Below, in pieces: positions 8,473-17,379 of a stretch of DNA of 64,000 nucleotides. This stretch comes from Sphingobacteriaceae bacterium GW460-11-11-14-LB5 (GTDB lineage Bacteria > Bacteroidota > Bacteroidia > Sphingobacteriales > Sphingobacteriaceae). The stretch is from NCBI GenBank assembly GCA_002151545.1, contig CP021237.1, forward strand, positions 3,348,001 through 3,412,000. Reading direction: 5' to 3'. How positions within the stretch are numbered: the stretch's first letter is position 1; every line of letters begins with the position of its first letter. The notes under the pieces are model-generated. The model ran no database searches. It saw only the letters and a program-made list of their open reading frames with translations, and was not told where the DNA came from. Position numbers and translations under genes: made by a program.

Positions 8473-10083
8473 TTATGGTTTAATAGAGATGCGGACAGCA
8501 CCTGAAACCTGCTGGTTATCGAAAAGAGAAATTGCACCTGCAATAAGTGCGGTAGGGTTTCCGAAAATATCTACACTTTCGTACACATCGTTCACGATGC
8601 CCTGAAACTTACCAGTGTTATTGTATCCGGCAGCTAAACTTCCGTTTGGATTTAAGATCATAAAACCCTGTCTAACGATGCCGTCATACTTTTTAAAGGA
8701 TCCAAACACCAATATCTTACCGCTTTTTAGCTGGTAGGCTTTACTGATGCTCCCCCCTTCGATTGACCTTAACACCAGGCTTTTATCTACCGTACCATCG
8801 GCATTTAACATCACCAGGCCTTTTGTGGCAAAACCATTGTAATTGTTAAATACTCCCGCAACAAGGTATTTGCCCGAAGTTGCACTATAGGTAATGGCGT
8901 TTATGGCATCATCGGCACCTGTTCCTGAGGGATAAGTTGGATCCACCAGCCCGTTTGTACCGATTCTTACAATCCGGTTGCCACTCAGGCCCTGATAATT
9001 GGTAAAAGAACCAACCAGGATAATTTTGCCGTCACTCTGCATTAAGGCATCGCTAATCGGTCCGTTACCACCAGCATATGGCAGGTTTGCCGTTTTATTG
9101 AAATTGTAGGTAGAGTCCATTTTACCCTCCATACTCATTTTTAACAAACCGTTTAATTTGGTATAGCCCACCACTTTATTATCTCTGGTTGAACGTTCGT
9201 AGAAATACTCAGCGTAGTTATTAAAGCTGCCCACCACATAAATGCTGTTGTTATAGTTAAAAACCTTATTCACCAAGCCCAATACCCCGCCGTTAAAAGT
9301 GGCTACGGTATCGTACGAACGATCTGAGCTTGTGCCCACTACTTCAACCTTCGAAGAATCTAAAGAACCGTTTGTATTTAATCTAGTGATACTGCTAATG
9401 CCATCACGATCGTTGTATTTGGTTAAGCTACCACCCACAATAAACTGACCTGTTGCCAGTCTGAAAATAGAAGATATAGAACCGTTGGCACCTTTTCCGG
9501 TTGAAAAACCTGAAGTAATAAAACCATTGGAATTGGTTAATACAATATTGTTTATGGGCTTTTTAACAGTGGCAGCAGCCATGTAGTTATTAAATGAGCC
9601 CACCATAACCAAGTTGCCATTGGGCAGGGGTAAAATCTGCCTGATAACGGTAGCGCTGGTATTGGCTGCAAAAGTGGCATCTGTTTCTACTTTACCTTCA
9701 ACGCGGTAGGCCGGACCAAAAAAGATCTGATCATCAACCACCAGGGTAGTTCCGCCGGTACTCGCACCTACAGGAAAAAGCACCGTAATGGTTTTATCGG
9801 TTATTTTAGTAATGGTAGCTTCGGTATCGTTGATGTAGAATTTTACTTTATCCTTAAAAGGCATTAAACCATTTACCTCGAATGTGATCTGGGTTGCGCC
9901 ATTTACATCTTCTGTATCGGATACATCTGATAAGAATTTTATACCCAATGTTTCTTTACCTCCGGCATAGGGATCTTCGCTAATGGGATTTTCCTTTTTG
10001 CATGATGAAACGGAAAGTACCAGCAATAACAAACAGGCCATCCACATGGTATTTTTACCAAAAATTTGTCTATTTCTTAACAT
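8473..10083 (-). CDS. Lipoprotein with IPT/TIG-like domain and delta-60 repeat propeller
   Basis: 536 residues from the ATG at 10083-10081; an upstream in-frame ATG at 10113 would overlap the fasciclin gene by 20 bases. The lipobox is SVSSC followed by KKEN. Residues about 40-125 look like an IPT/TIG (Ig-like) domain of the DUF5008 kind (recalled name). From about 135 to the end there are repeated units of the delta-60/DUF5122 propeller type, seen as D-x-x-F/Y, I-x-x-P-x-G-N/K-I/L-V/I-x-V-G-S/A-F-x-N-Y and L-x-x-x-G-x-x-D. No catalytic motif is seen. Probably a surface binding protein of the SusCD system. Confidence 0.8.
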   Translation of the reverse strand: MLRNRQIFGKNTMWMACLLLLVLSVSSCKKENPISEDPYAGGKETLGIKFLSDVSDTEDVNGATQITFEVNGLMPFKDKVKFYINDTEATITKITDKTITVLFPVGASTGGTTLVVDDQIFFGPAYRVEGKVETDATFAANTSATVIRQILPLPNGNLVMVGSFNNYMAAATVKKPINNIVLTNSNGFITSGFSTGKGANGSISSIFRLATGQFIVGGSLTKYNDRDGISSITRLNTNGSLDSSKVEVVGTSSDRSYDTVATFNGGVLGLVNKVFNYNNSIYVVGSFNNYAEYFYERSTRDNKVVGYTKLNGLLKMSMEGKMDSTYNFNKTANLPYAGGNGPISDALMQSDGKIILVGSFTNYQGLSGNRIVRIGTNGLVDPTYPSGTGADDAINAITYSATSGKYLVAGVFNNYNGFATKGLVMLNADGTVDKSLVLRSIEGGSISKAYQLKSGKILVFGSFKKYDGIVRQGFMILNPNGSLAAGYNNTGKFQGIVNDVYESVDIFGNPTALIAGAISLFDNQQVSGAVRISIKP

Positions 10084-10093
10084 ATTGATGTTT

Positions 10094-10840
10094 TTATTGA
10101 TTCCCAATTCCATTTTCTATTGCTATCGAATTAAAGTAGTTACTGCTAAATCCAAAAGAGTGCTTTTCGATTTTTAGCGCATGGACAATCCCATTTGTAG
10201 GATTGATATCGGATGAAGCCACCAGTGCATTTATCCAAAAGGCCTGTGGCCTTGATAAATCAGGGATATAAGAAATCATCAACTGTCTGTAGCCCGCATA
10301 TTTCACCCTTACTTCTGAAGCACTGCCGGCATTGGTTACTGCATCATTATACACCACTCCAATGTTCATTGGCGTGCTATTGTAAGAAAGGTAGCCCTGG
10401 CCTTTATAGGTGTTCAGTGCCAGTGTATCAACCTGGCCATAATCTTTAAGCCGGTTGGTGCCCTTAAAGAGGTATAAAGAAAGTACGGTTTTCCATACGG
10501 CCGGTTTTATATCGGTTAGTTTGGTTACGGTATCTTTTCCTGTCGATAAGAGTTCTTTATTTAAGGTGCGGATCGCTTTGCCAATGGTTGGATCGGTGGG
10601 TGCAAAAAATGTTAGGTTATCATTGCTGAAAACACTTTCCATGCCCGCTATTTTAATCACCTGGGTAAGGGTATCAAAATGTAAGGGTTTAGATTGGAGA
10701 TATTGTAATATGGTACCGTCAAACTTGGCTTCTTTTACCCCTCCATCTATATAATGTTCGTATTTTTTACAGCTAAAAGCTAAACCCACAACTATTGCGG
10801 CAAATGTTAGCAGTACTGTATTTTTATTAAACTTATTCAT
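10094..10840 (-). CDS. Fasciclin-domain lipoprotein (module 2)
   Basis: 248 residues; signal with VGLAFSC followed by KKYEH. Fasciclin (FAS1) features: ILQYLQS, FDTLTQVIKIAGMESVFSN, LTFFAPTDPTI near 85-95, and NGIVHALK near the C-terminus, the latter two being the usual FAS1 H1 and H2 boxes. FAS1 domains mediate adhesion or carbohydrate/protein binding. It directly follows a SusD gene (gap 48 bases), just as the fasciclin gene 16711-17379 follows the first SusD, so the operon carries two SusC-SusD-fasciclin modules. Confidence 0.85.
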   Translation of the reverse strand: MNKFNKNTVLLTFAAIVVGLAFSCKKYEHYIDGGVKEAKFDGTILQYLQSKPLHFDTLTQVIKIAGMESVFSNDNLTFFAPTDPTIGKAIRTLNKELLSTGKDTVTKLTDIKPAVWKTVLSLYLFKGTNRLKDYGQVDTLALNTYKGQGYLSYNSTPMNIGVVYNDAVTNAGSASEVRVKYAGYRQLMISYIPDLSRPQAFWINALVASSDINPTNGIVHALKIEKHSFGFSSNYFNSIAIENGIGNQ

Positions 10841-10888
10841 TGAATCTATTCTTTAATAGGTTAAATCTTATTATTTGCTTATTGCTTA

Positions 10889-12445
10889 TTACCTCCAATA
10901 GTTATTCAAAGTCATATAAGGATTGTTTATCGTTGCACTCGGATCGATGGGCCAGGTCCATGCGCCTGCCTGAAATGCCGAAAACGAGAGTGGATTTGGC
11001 GTAAATTTTGGATCTATTATTTTTTTGGTGCGCACCAGGTCATAAAAATGATGCCCCTCGCCCATCAGTTCCTTACCTCTTTCTAAAAAGATGGCATCTT
11101 TTATCTTTCCCTCGCCCGGGTTGGCAGGGAAAAGATCAGCTCCAGCTCTTGCCCTGATCACATTGAGCAAAGTTGCCGCTTCGCCATCACGACCTAATTC
11201 GGCCAGGGCTTCTGCATGCAATAAGATGGCATCGGCCAGCCTGAAAATAATCGGGTTATCATCAAGAGATTGAACCAGCGCTGCCCTATTGAAAAATTTA
11301 TAAAACTGCCATGTACCTGTTTCGTCATAAATAGTTTCATCAAACCAAACGGTTTTACGCTTATCGGTACCACCCTCGGGATAAATTTTCTTCATGTAGT
11401 CTGATTTATAAACCATTTCACTATAAGGTCTGTCGCTATTAAAAAACGGCACATGTACCACAGAGAAAGAGTATTTATATCTGGCATCATCTACCGATTC
11501 TCCTATGTTATCACTCAACTGAACCTCAAAAAGTCCCTCTTGCGATTTACCGAACATGATGAGATAAGTTTGCTCGATAGGCAATAAACGGTAGGCTTTT
11601 TCCTGGTCGACACCGATATTCTGCAACTCATTCCCCAGTTCATCAACCTGGTTGTAATAAGCAATGGCATTGGCGGCATCAAAACCCGCACACCACATAT
11701 TCATGTGCATCATTAAATCTAAAGCACCGCCACGCATGGCCCTGATGCCTTTAAAAGTGGGATCGCTGTAGGTCCATGGTAAATCATTTTTAACTGCGCC
11801 CAAATCGGCCAAGCAGCCTTTTAAAACCTTAACCATATTGGTGCGGGGTAGCGCTTCCTGGTTGTAAGCATCGGTGTAGTAAGGCACATCACCAAATAAC
11901 CTCACTAAAAAGAAATAAGATAAGCAGCGCATAAAAACGGCTTCAGCAATAAACTGTTTCTTTTTTACTGGTGAAATGGCGGCATCGGGCATGGCTTCTA
12001 CTTCCTTTACCATAATATTGGCCGACTGGATTACTTTATAAAAAGGCATCCATTTTTGAATCAGATCATACCTCGATCTCAATTGAAACCATTCGTTAAT
12101 GGCATTGGCTTCATAGCCAGGCAAAGAACGGTCGGCTCTTGCTGCGATGGCCATTTTTAGGTTATTCGTAGCCATATAAGCAAAATCGATACGAGGTGGA
12201 TAACCTTTTGTTGACGGGATGACCCACCCACAACGGGTATCGCCGATTTCGAAAAGCACATTCTTCATCGAAGCTTCTCTAAACAGTCGATATAAACCCA
12301 GGTCGTAACCTTCTACATCCTTTTCATTTTTCCAGAAATTGTTACCAGACAGCTTACTTAGCGGCTCAACATTTAAGAATTTTTTGCAGCTAAAATTTAC
12401 ACTCAGCAGCAGTAATACTGATAGTATGTATATTATTTTTTTCAT
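10889..12445 (-). CDS. SusD/RagB-family nutrient-binding lipoprotein (module 2)
   Basis: 518 residues; lipobox SVNFSC followed by KKFLNVEP. SusD family signs include the N-terminal LSKLSGNNFWKNEKDVEGY, the TPR-like helix FIAEAVFMRCLSYFFLVRLFGDVPYY, IFRLADAILLHAEALAELGR, LNVIRARAG, and the C-terminal ERGKELMGEGHHFYDLVRTK plus WPI. SusD caps the SusC barrel at the cell surface and delivers substrate to it. The gene lies 11 bases after the stop of the SusC gene at 12457-15633, the usual SusC-SusD order. No substrate can be read from the sequence. Confidence 0.95.
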   Translation of the reverse strand: MKKIIYILSVLLLLSVNFSCKKFLNVEPLSKLSGNNFWKNEKDVEGYDLGLYRLFREASMKNVLFEIGDTRCGWVIPSTKGYPPRIDFAYMATNNLKMAIAARADRSLPGYEANAINEWFQLRSRYDLIQKWMPFYKVIQSANIMVKEVEAMPDAAISPVKKKQFIAEAVFMRCLSYFFLVRLFGDVPYYTDAYNQEALPRTNMVKVLKGCLADLGAVKNDLPWTYSDPTFKGIRAMRGGALDLMMHMNMWCAGFDAANAIAYYNQVDELGNELQNIGVDQEKAYRLLPIEQTYLIMFGKSQEGLFEVQLSDNIGESVDDARYKYSFSVVHVPFFNSDRPYSEMVYKSDYMKKIYPEGGTDKRKTVWFDETIYDETGTWQFYKFFNRAALVQSLDDNPIIFRLADAILLHAEALAELGRDGEAATLLNVIRARAGADLFPANPGEGKIKDAIFLERGKELMGEGHHFYDLVRTKKIIDPKFTPNPLSFSAFQAGAWTWPIDPSATINNPYMTLNNYWR

Positions 12446-12456
12446 CGTTATCCTGT

Positions 12457-15400
12457 TTATAATTGAATGTTTAAGCCTAAAGCATATGTTCTCCTCACGG
12501 GGTAACCTCCGGAGTTATCTCTGCCCAGTGAACTCACATTTTCGGGGTCGGCGCCCGAATAAAAACTAAATGTGTGGATGTTATTGGCCGTACCATACAC
12601 CCTTAAACTGGTGATACCTAAGCGTTTTGTTAATTCAGGCTTAAAAGTATAGCCCACGGTTACGGTAGCTAGTTTTAAATACGAGCCATCTTCCTGAAAC
12701 AGGGTTTGGTTATACCTGAATGGCAAAAACTGGGTAGACTTATCGGTTGCCGAGTAACTGCCGTACCTTAAATAATCGTAAGGGTTCGGGTAGTTTGCAA
12801 TATCGCCCGATTGACGCCAGATGTTATACTCCGTTATCGGCACTAAGTTGTTTGCCGAAAATGGTGAGGAGAAATTCTGGAAACTTGCCGCTAAAGGATT
12901 GTTCAGGATGTCACGGTGCCAGGTATAGGCCATAATTACATTAAGCGAAAAGCCTTTGTAAGAGGCATAACTGCTAATACCACCATTAATTAGCGGCTGA
13001 GAATTACCTGCTCCCACCATATCTTTAGCATCGAGTACATAATCGCCGTTGATATCTGCATAATAGGGATCTCCGGCTTTGAAATACACCGGGGTTGAAC
13101 CATTAAAGGTGTGGTAACGCGTACCGTTTGCAGGGTTAACCGGAACATCATCATCAGTAGAAAATACCCCTTTAAAATTATACAGGATATTGGTTAACGA
13201 ATTTCGGCCCAGCCTGTACAATATGGCCTGGCCAGTTGCGCCTCCATCTAGTAAAAGCTGTCTGGTTGCATCAGGAAGAGCCGTAATTTTCTCTTTATTG
13301 TAGGCTCCGTTTATACTAACAGACCAGTTAACTTTGCTGCTGGCTGGTAAAGGCCTAAAACTAAGCGCCAGTTCGTAACCATAGTTAACATTGCTTACTT
13401 CGTTGGTTTTTAACTTGGTAAAGGCATTATGGGTGGTAATGTTTTTCTCCCATAACTGGTTGTCAACCATTTTATAATAGGTATCGAAATTTAGGGTGAT
13501 CCTGTTTTTAAACAGATTTAAATCTAAACCTGCATTGTATTGTGTGGTTGTGGTTGGTAGTAATTTAATGTTTGGAAGGTTATTAAAATCGACTGCGGTG
13601 GTAGGTATACCGTTATAATTGCCATAATAATCGTATGTTCCGTTGGCATCAAATACGTTACCAACCGGTGCAATATTTCTACCCCATGAAAGTCTTAACA
13701 TACCTACATCAAGCCATTTAGAATCGGCCAGGAAATTTTCTTTATTGAAGTTCCATTTCAAGGCTAATGAAGGATTTTTAGCCCATGGTGCATTAAGGCC
13801 CGTGCTTGAGGTTCCATCCAAACGGAATGTAGCTTCAATCAGATATTTGGTTTGGTAGTTGTAAGATAAACTTGCGGCCAGTGAAGCGGCTCTCGAATCA
13901 GAATAATTATCCAATACCCCACCACCCGAACTTGCCGAAGCACTACCGAATGGCCCCTGGTACTGATCGTTGGTATACTGATCCTGCTGAATAGCATGCG
14001 CCTGAAAATTCCGCACATAAACTTCAGAGAAAACATAAGCGCCAATATTATGAACATCCTTTTGGAGCGATTTATTGAAACTAACCATCGCCCTGTTGTA
14101 AAGTGTGCTCCGCTTATCGTTATAAGAATAAACACCTGCAACGTTGTTATTCAAGATGGCCGGATTAAAGGTTTCTGTTGTGCCCATCGAATAATCGTAA
14201 CTGGTAATATTGGAAACCGCCAGACCAGTAAGAAACTCGTACCTGGCCTCTACACTCGTTTTAATATTGCCGGCTTTGTTGTCGTTATCAACAATTAATG
14301 CCCCCAGGGCAGCATTGCTGTTAATTAAATTTGGACCAGGTAATAGTGAAGATGAACCTGCCCCTGAAGCAACACCAGTTTGCAGAATACCGTTACCACT
14401 TCCTTTCTGGCTATTGCCCAAGCTACTGGAAAGAATGAGGTTGACATTAAATTTCGGACTCGGTTTGTAGCGGGTATTCATGCTTAGCGAGTACCGGGTA
14501 AAACCTGTATTCTCCTGTATACCTTTTTCGTCGTAATAACCCAGGTTAATTTTATAGTTAAAAGAGTCATCACCACCGCTTGCATTTACGTTATGCTGCT
14601 GGTTGTAGGTAGAGCGGTAAAAAATGCTCTGCCAGTCTGTAGAGTTATTATAAAAAGCATTTAAACTATCGGCCAGCATGGGGGTATTATCAACACTCTG
14701 CCTGGCCGAGTAGATGTTGGCACCATAGGTGTAAATTTCCCAGAGTCTTAAATTGCTTTCTGCAGCGCCCCCAATCACCTGACGTAGTTTAGGTGGGGTA
14801 TTAAAGAAAAAATTAGTAGAATACTGGATAATCGGGGTTTTCGATTTACCTCTTCGGGTATTGATCAAAATTACACCGTAAGCGCCCTGCGCACCATACA
14901 ATGCGGTTGCGCTTGCATCTTTTAAGAAAAGGATTTCGTCTATATCTTCGGCAGGGATTAATGATAATGGACTAATACCCGGACCATTGCTGGAAAATCC
15001 GTACTGATAGTCGGTATTTAAATCAACAGGTACCCCATCAATCACAAACAACGGCGAAGTAGGAGTTAAAAATGCATTATCGCCTGATCCGGTTACACTA
15101 ATGCCTGATAAACCCCGCATGTTAATGCTAGGCGCTGCACCCGGGCTACCCGTGTTGTTCTGGATGTTTAAGCCTGGTACTTTGGCCTGAAAAAGCTCGG
15201 CAACATTACTCACCGGAACATCCTGTATATCTTTCCCCCTTAACGAAGTAACTGCCCCCATTACGGTTTCTTTGGTTTTTTGACCGTAACCAACCGTAAT
15301 TTTAACTTCTTCTAAAGTGGTCAGATCTTCAACCATTACGATCTTCAGATCGTTTTTACCGTTTAACTTTATCGTAACATCTTTATAATTGAGGTATTTA

Positions 15401-15633
15401 AAGGTTAAGGTTGCGTTATCGGGTACGCTTACGGTAAATGTACCATCATCTCTGGTCATTCCTATTGCCCGGGTTGCGGTGCTCGCCATAATGGTTACGG
15501 CAGGTATTCCTGAGCCATCTCCCTTATCTACAACCTTGCCCCTTACGCTAATCAGGTTTTGGGCCCATGCTGAACTGCCCAATACCGTTAACGTCATTAA
15601 CAGCAATAAATTTAATATGTATTTTTTAGCCAT
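12457..15633 (-). CDS. SusC/RagA TonB-linked outer-membrane transporter (module 2)
   Basis: 1058 residues from the ATG at 15633-15631, which puts the signal peptide (AKKYILNLLLLMTLTVLG) at the N-terminus; an in-frame ATG at 15660 adds nine residues. An N-terminal carboxypeptidase-regulatory-like domain (VRGKVVDKGDGSGIPAVTI) is followed by a Plug domain (VPVSNVAELFQAKVPGLNI, INMRGLSG, FVIDGVPVD, ILFLKDASATALYGAQGAYGVILI) and a large beta-barrel ending YALGLNIQL. No STN domain is present, so anti-sigma signalling through the barrel is not expected. It imports oligosaccharide or peptide-sized ligands with its partner SusD, powered by TonB. Confidence 0.95.
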   Translation of the reverse strand: MAKKYILNLLLLMTLTVLGSSAWAQNLISVRGKVVDKGDGSGIPAVTIMASTATRAIGMTRDDGTFTVSVPDNATLTFKYLNYKDVTIKLNGKNDLKIVMVEDLTTLEEVKITVGYGQKTKETVMGAVTSLRGKDIQDVPVSNVAELFQAKVPGLNIQNNTGSPGAAPSINMRGLSGISVTGSGDNAFLTPTSPLFVIDGVPVDLNTDYQYGFSSNGPGISPLSLIPAEDIDEILFLKDASATALYGAQGAYGVILINTRRGKSKTPIIQYSTNFFFNTPPKLRQVIGGAAESNLRLWEIYTYGANIYSARQSVDNTPMLADSLNAFYNNSTDWQSIFYRSTYNQQHNVNASGGDDSFNYKINLGYYDEKGIQENTGFTRYSLSMNTRYKPSPKFNVNLILSSSLGNSQKGSGNGILQTGVASGAGSSSLLPGPNLINSNAALGALIVDNDNKAGNIKTSVEARYEFLTGLAVSNITSYDYSMGTTETFNPAILNNNVAGVYSYNDKRSTLYNRAMVSFNKSLQKDVHNIGAYVFSEVYVRNFQAHAIQQDQYTNDQYQGPFGSASASSGGGVLDNYSDSRAASLAASLSYNYQTKYLIEATFRLDGTSSTGLNAPWAKNPSLALKWNFNKENFLADSKWLDVGMLRLSWGRNIAPVGNVFDANGTYDYYGNYNGIPTTAVDFNNLPNIKLLPTTTTQYNAGLDLNLFKNRITLNFDTYYKMVDNQLWEKNITTHNAFTKLKTNEVSNVNYGYELALSFRPLPASSKVNWSVSINGAYNKEKITALPDATRQLLLDGGATGQAILYRLGRNSLTNILYNFKGVFSTDDDVPVNPANGTRYHTFNGSTPVYFKAGDPYYADINGDYVLDAKDMVGAGNSQPLINGGISSYASYKGFSLNVIMAYTWHRDILNNPLAASFQNFSSPFSANNLVPITEYNIWRQSGDIANYPNPYDYLRYGSYSATDKSTQFLPFRYNQTLFQEDGSYLKLATVTVGYTFKPELTKRLGITSLRVYGTANNIHTFSFYSGADPENVSSLGRDNSGGYPVRRTYALGLNIQL

Positions 15634-15675
15634 ATCTGTATAATAAAAACTCATGTTCAACTTATTTTTCTGGTG

Positions 15676-16707
15676 CTAATCGTTAGTAAACTTGGGGTTA
15701 TCCTTGTTAAACCAGATCACGATTTCCCAATCCCCCTTTTCGAAAATGGCAAAGTCTAAACCGAGGTTTGCCTCTACCCTAAAGCCTCCAAAACCAATCC
15801 GGTCGTACGAAAAAGCTACACGGGCCCTCGACCCTGCAGCATTGGTATAAGGGGTTGGAATCTGTACCAGGGGAATTGGGTAAGCCACATCGTATTTGAC
15901 AGATGTTGGTGTCATCTTCATGTTGAAACCATGCACCAGCTTAGTCCAGTTGGTCAGTTTAAATTTTGCAGGGTCAATAGGTTTTAACAGGGTATCTAAA
16001 AACTTAAAGGAAAGCGAATTACCCTCGCCTGTTTTATTAAACAATATGGTAACATCGCCGGCGCTTAAAGGCTGACCCGATTTTTCACCGAAAATGCCTG
16101 CTATAGTAGAGGGCGTAATGGTACCTCCGGTATTGGCCCCTGTTAACGGATTTATTCTGTTTGGCTCGTAAGGCAATTCCCTTTGTGGTTGTAATACCAG
16201 ATTATTAAAATACTTACGACCACCATTATTAGAAACCTCCACATCAAAAACATAACCTGAATCGGGAAGCGCTTTAACAATATTGCTCTTAGCCTCAGCC
16301 CACATAATAAATTCGCCAGAGTGTTCGCCTACCTCAAATAAACTGTGTTGCTCTGTGGTGCGTTTATTTTCAATTTCCTGAATAGATTTTTCGCTTCCAT
16401 CGTAGGCTTTTTTCCATACCAGCACAGGAAAAGGTTTTAAAAGTTCAGGGCTGGTCTGGCCGTCGCCATTGCGCATCGCCACGATTTTGAAAGTTAAGGG
16501 CAAGGAAGAACTTTCGATATTAAAATTATCGCCCATGAGGGTTGTACGCCCCAGTATAGGCCTGTAGGTGGTTTGTTTAAAACCTGCATCTTTATTAAAT
16601 GCATCACTATCGCTCGGTAATAATTTTTTGCAGCTAAATATGGCCAGTATGCCAATAGCGACAAAGAATAAGACAAATGATTTATTTTTTGATATCATAT
16701 CATTCAT
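15676..16707 (-). CDS. DUF5007-like lipoprotein in Sus operon
   Basis: 343 residues; lipobox AIFSC followed by KKLLPSD. No catalytic motif is visible. The length, the N-terminal YRPILGRTTLMGDNFNIES block and the C-terminal FRVEANLGLDFAIFEKGDWEIV block remind me of DUF5007 proteins found beside fasciclin and SusD genes in Bacteroidota; the name is from memory. The fold is likely beta-rich. It sits between fasciclin gene 1 (gap 3 bases) and SusC of module 2 and is probably a surface accessory protein. Confidence 0.65.
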   Translation of the reverse strand: MNDMISKNKSFVLFFVAIGILAIFSCKKLLPSDSDAFNKDAGFKQTTYRPILGRTTLMGDNFNIESSSLPLTFKIVAMRNGDGQTSPELLKPFPVLVWKKAYDGSEKSIQEIENKRTTEQHSLFEVGEHSGEFIMWAEAKSNIVKALPDSGYVFDVEVSNNGGRKYFNNLVLQPQRELPYEPNRINPLTGANTGGTITPSTIAGIFGEKSGQPLSAGDVTILFNKTGEGNSLSFKFLDTLLKPIDPAKFKLTNWTKLVHGFNMKMTPTSVKYDVAYPIPLVQIPTPYTNAAGSRARVAFSYDRIGFGGFRVEANLGLDFAIFEKGDWEIVIWFNKDNPKFTND

Positions 16708-16710
16708 GAT

Positions 16711-17379
16711 TTATTTATTTAACCTGATTAAGAATTCGCCAAAACCGAATTCGTGAGAAGCAGAAAGCACGTGTATAATTGCATTATTGGTTGCAATATT
16801 TACCGCCTGTGTAGTAGCCGATTTCCATTCTTTGGTATACTGTGAGTTTTTAATATCGCTGTACACCACTCCTTTTGGTCCGCCAAAAACATACCCGCTG
16901 GCATTTGAGTTTAACTCCTGCGCATTCATACCGTAATTAAAATGTGTACTGGTTAAAAATGCACCATCGGCAAAGTGTAAGCTATCGGTGGTTATTTTAT
17001 TTCTAACAATGTAACGGTCTAACAAAATCCCCAGCTGGTCTACATCCAGGTTAGAAATGCCCACAGCTTTTTTATTCTGACTTAACCTTAAATTATTAAG
17101 GGCATTTAAGGCAATTGAAAAGTTTCGGTTGGTGAGCGAAAAAAAAGTAATCGCTTTGCTGTTTGTTAAGGTATCTTTTGCCCAGGTAATGCGGTCGCAT
17201 ACTTTTAGTAGCGAATCGTACTGTCCGGTTTGCGCTTTTAGGTAAGCATAGGCATTACCATCGAACACATTTGCCTCATTTTCGTAATTGTATGCCCCGT
17301 CATCTTCCTTTTTGCAGGAAAGTATAAACAGTGTTATGGCCATACAGAATGCTATATTTTTAATACTTTTTATCATCAT
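16711..17379 (-). CDS. Fasciclin-domain lipoprotein (module 1)
   Basis: 222 residues from the ATG at 17379-17377, which overlaps the SusD stop as TAATG and follows a GGAGG-like sequence, pointing to translational coupling; an ATG at 17388 is the alternative. Lipobox FILSC is followed by KKEDD. FAS1-like features: YAYLKAQTGQYDSLLKVCDRI, AITFFSLTNRNFSIAL, and the NNAIIHVLSASHEFGF ending. The match is more diverged than that of the module 2 fasciclin protein. Role inferred as surface binding or adhesion. Confidence 0.8.
   Translation of the reverse strand: MMIKSIKNIAFCMAITLFILSCKKEDDGAYNYENEANVFDGNAYAYLKAQTGQYDSLLKVCDRITWAKDTLTNSKAITFFSLTNRNFSIALNALNNLRLSQNKKAVGISNLDVDQLGILLDRYIVRNKITTDSLHFADGAFLTSTHFNYGMNAQELNSNASGYVFGGPKGVVYSDIKNSQYTKEWKSATTQAVNIATNNAIIHVLSASHEFGFGEFLIRLNK

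Noticed and set aside
8444..8543. Longer start for AlkP-LamG paralogue 1
   Set aside because: It would overlap the upstream gene by 71 bases and bury the lipoprotein signal behind 33 extra residues.
12747..14470. Open frames of 60-100 codons opposite to or out of frame with SusC
   Set aside because: They are shadows of the SusC coding sequence with no independent evidence.
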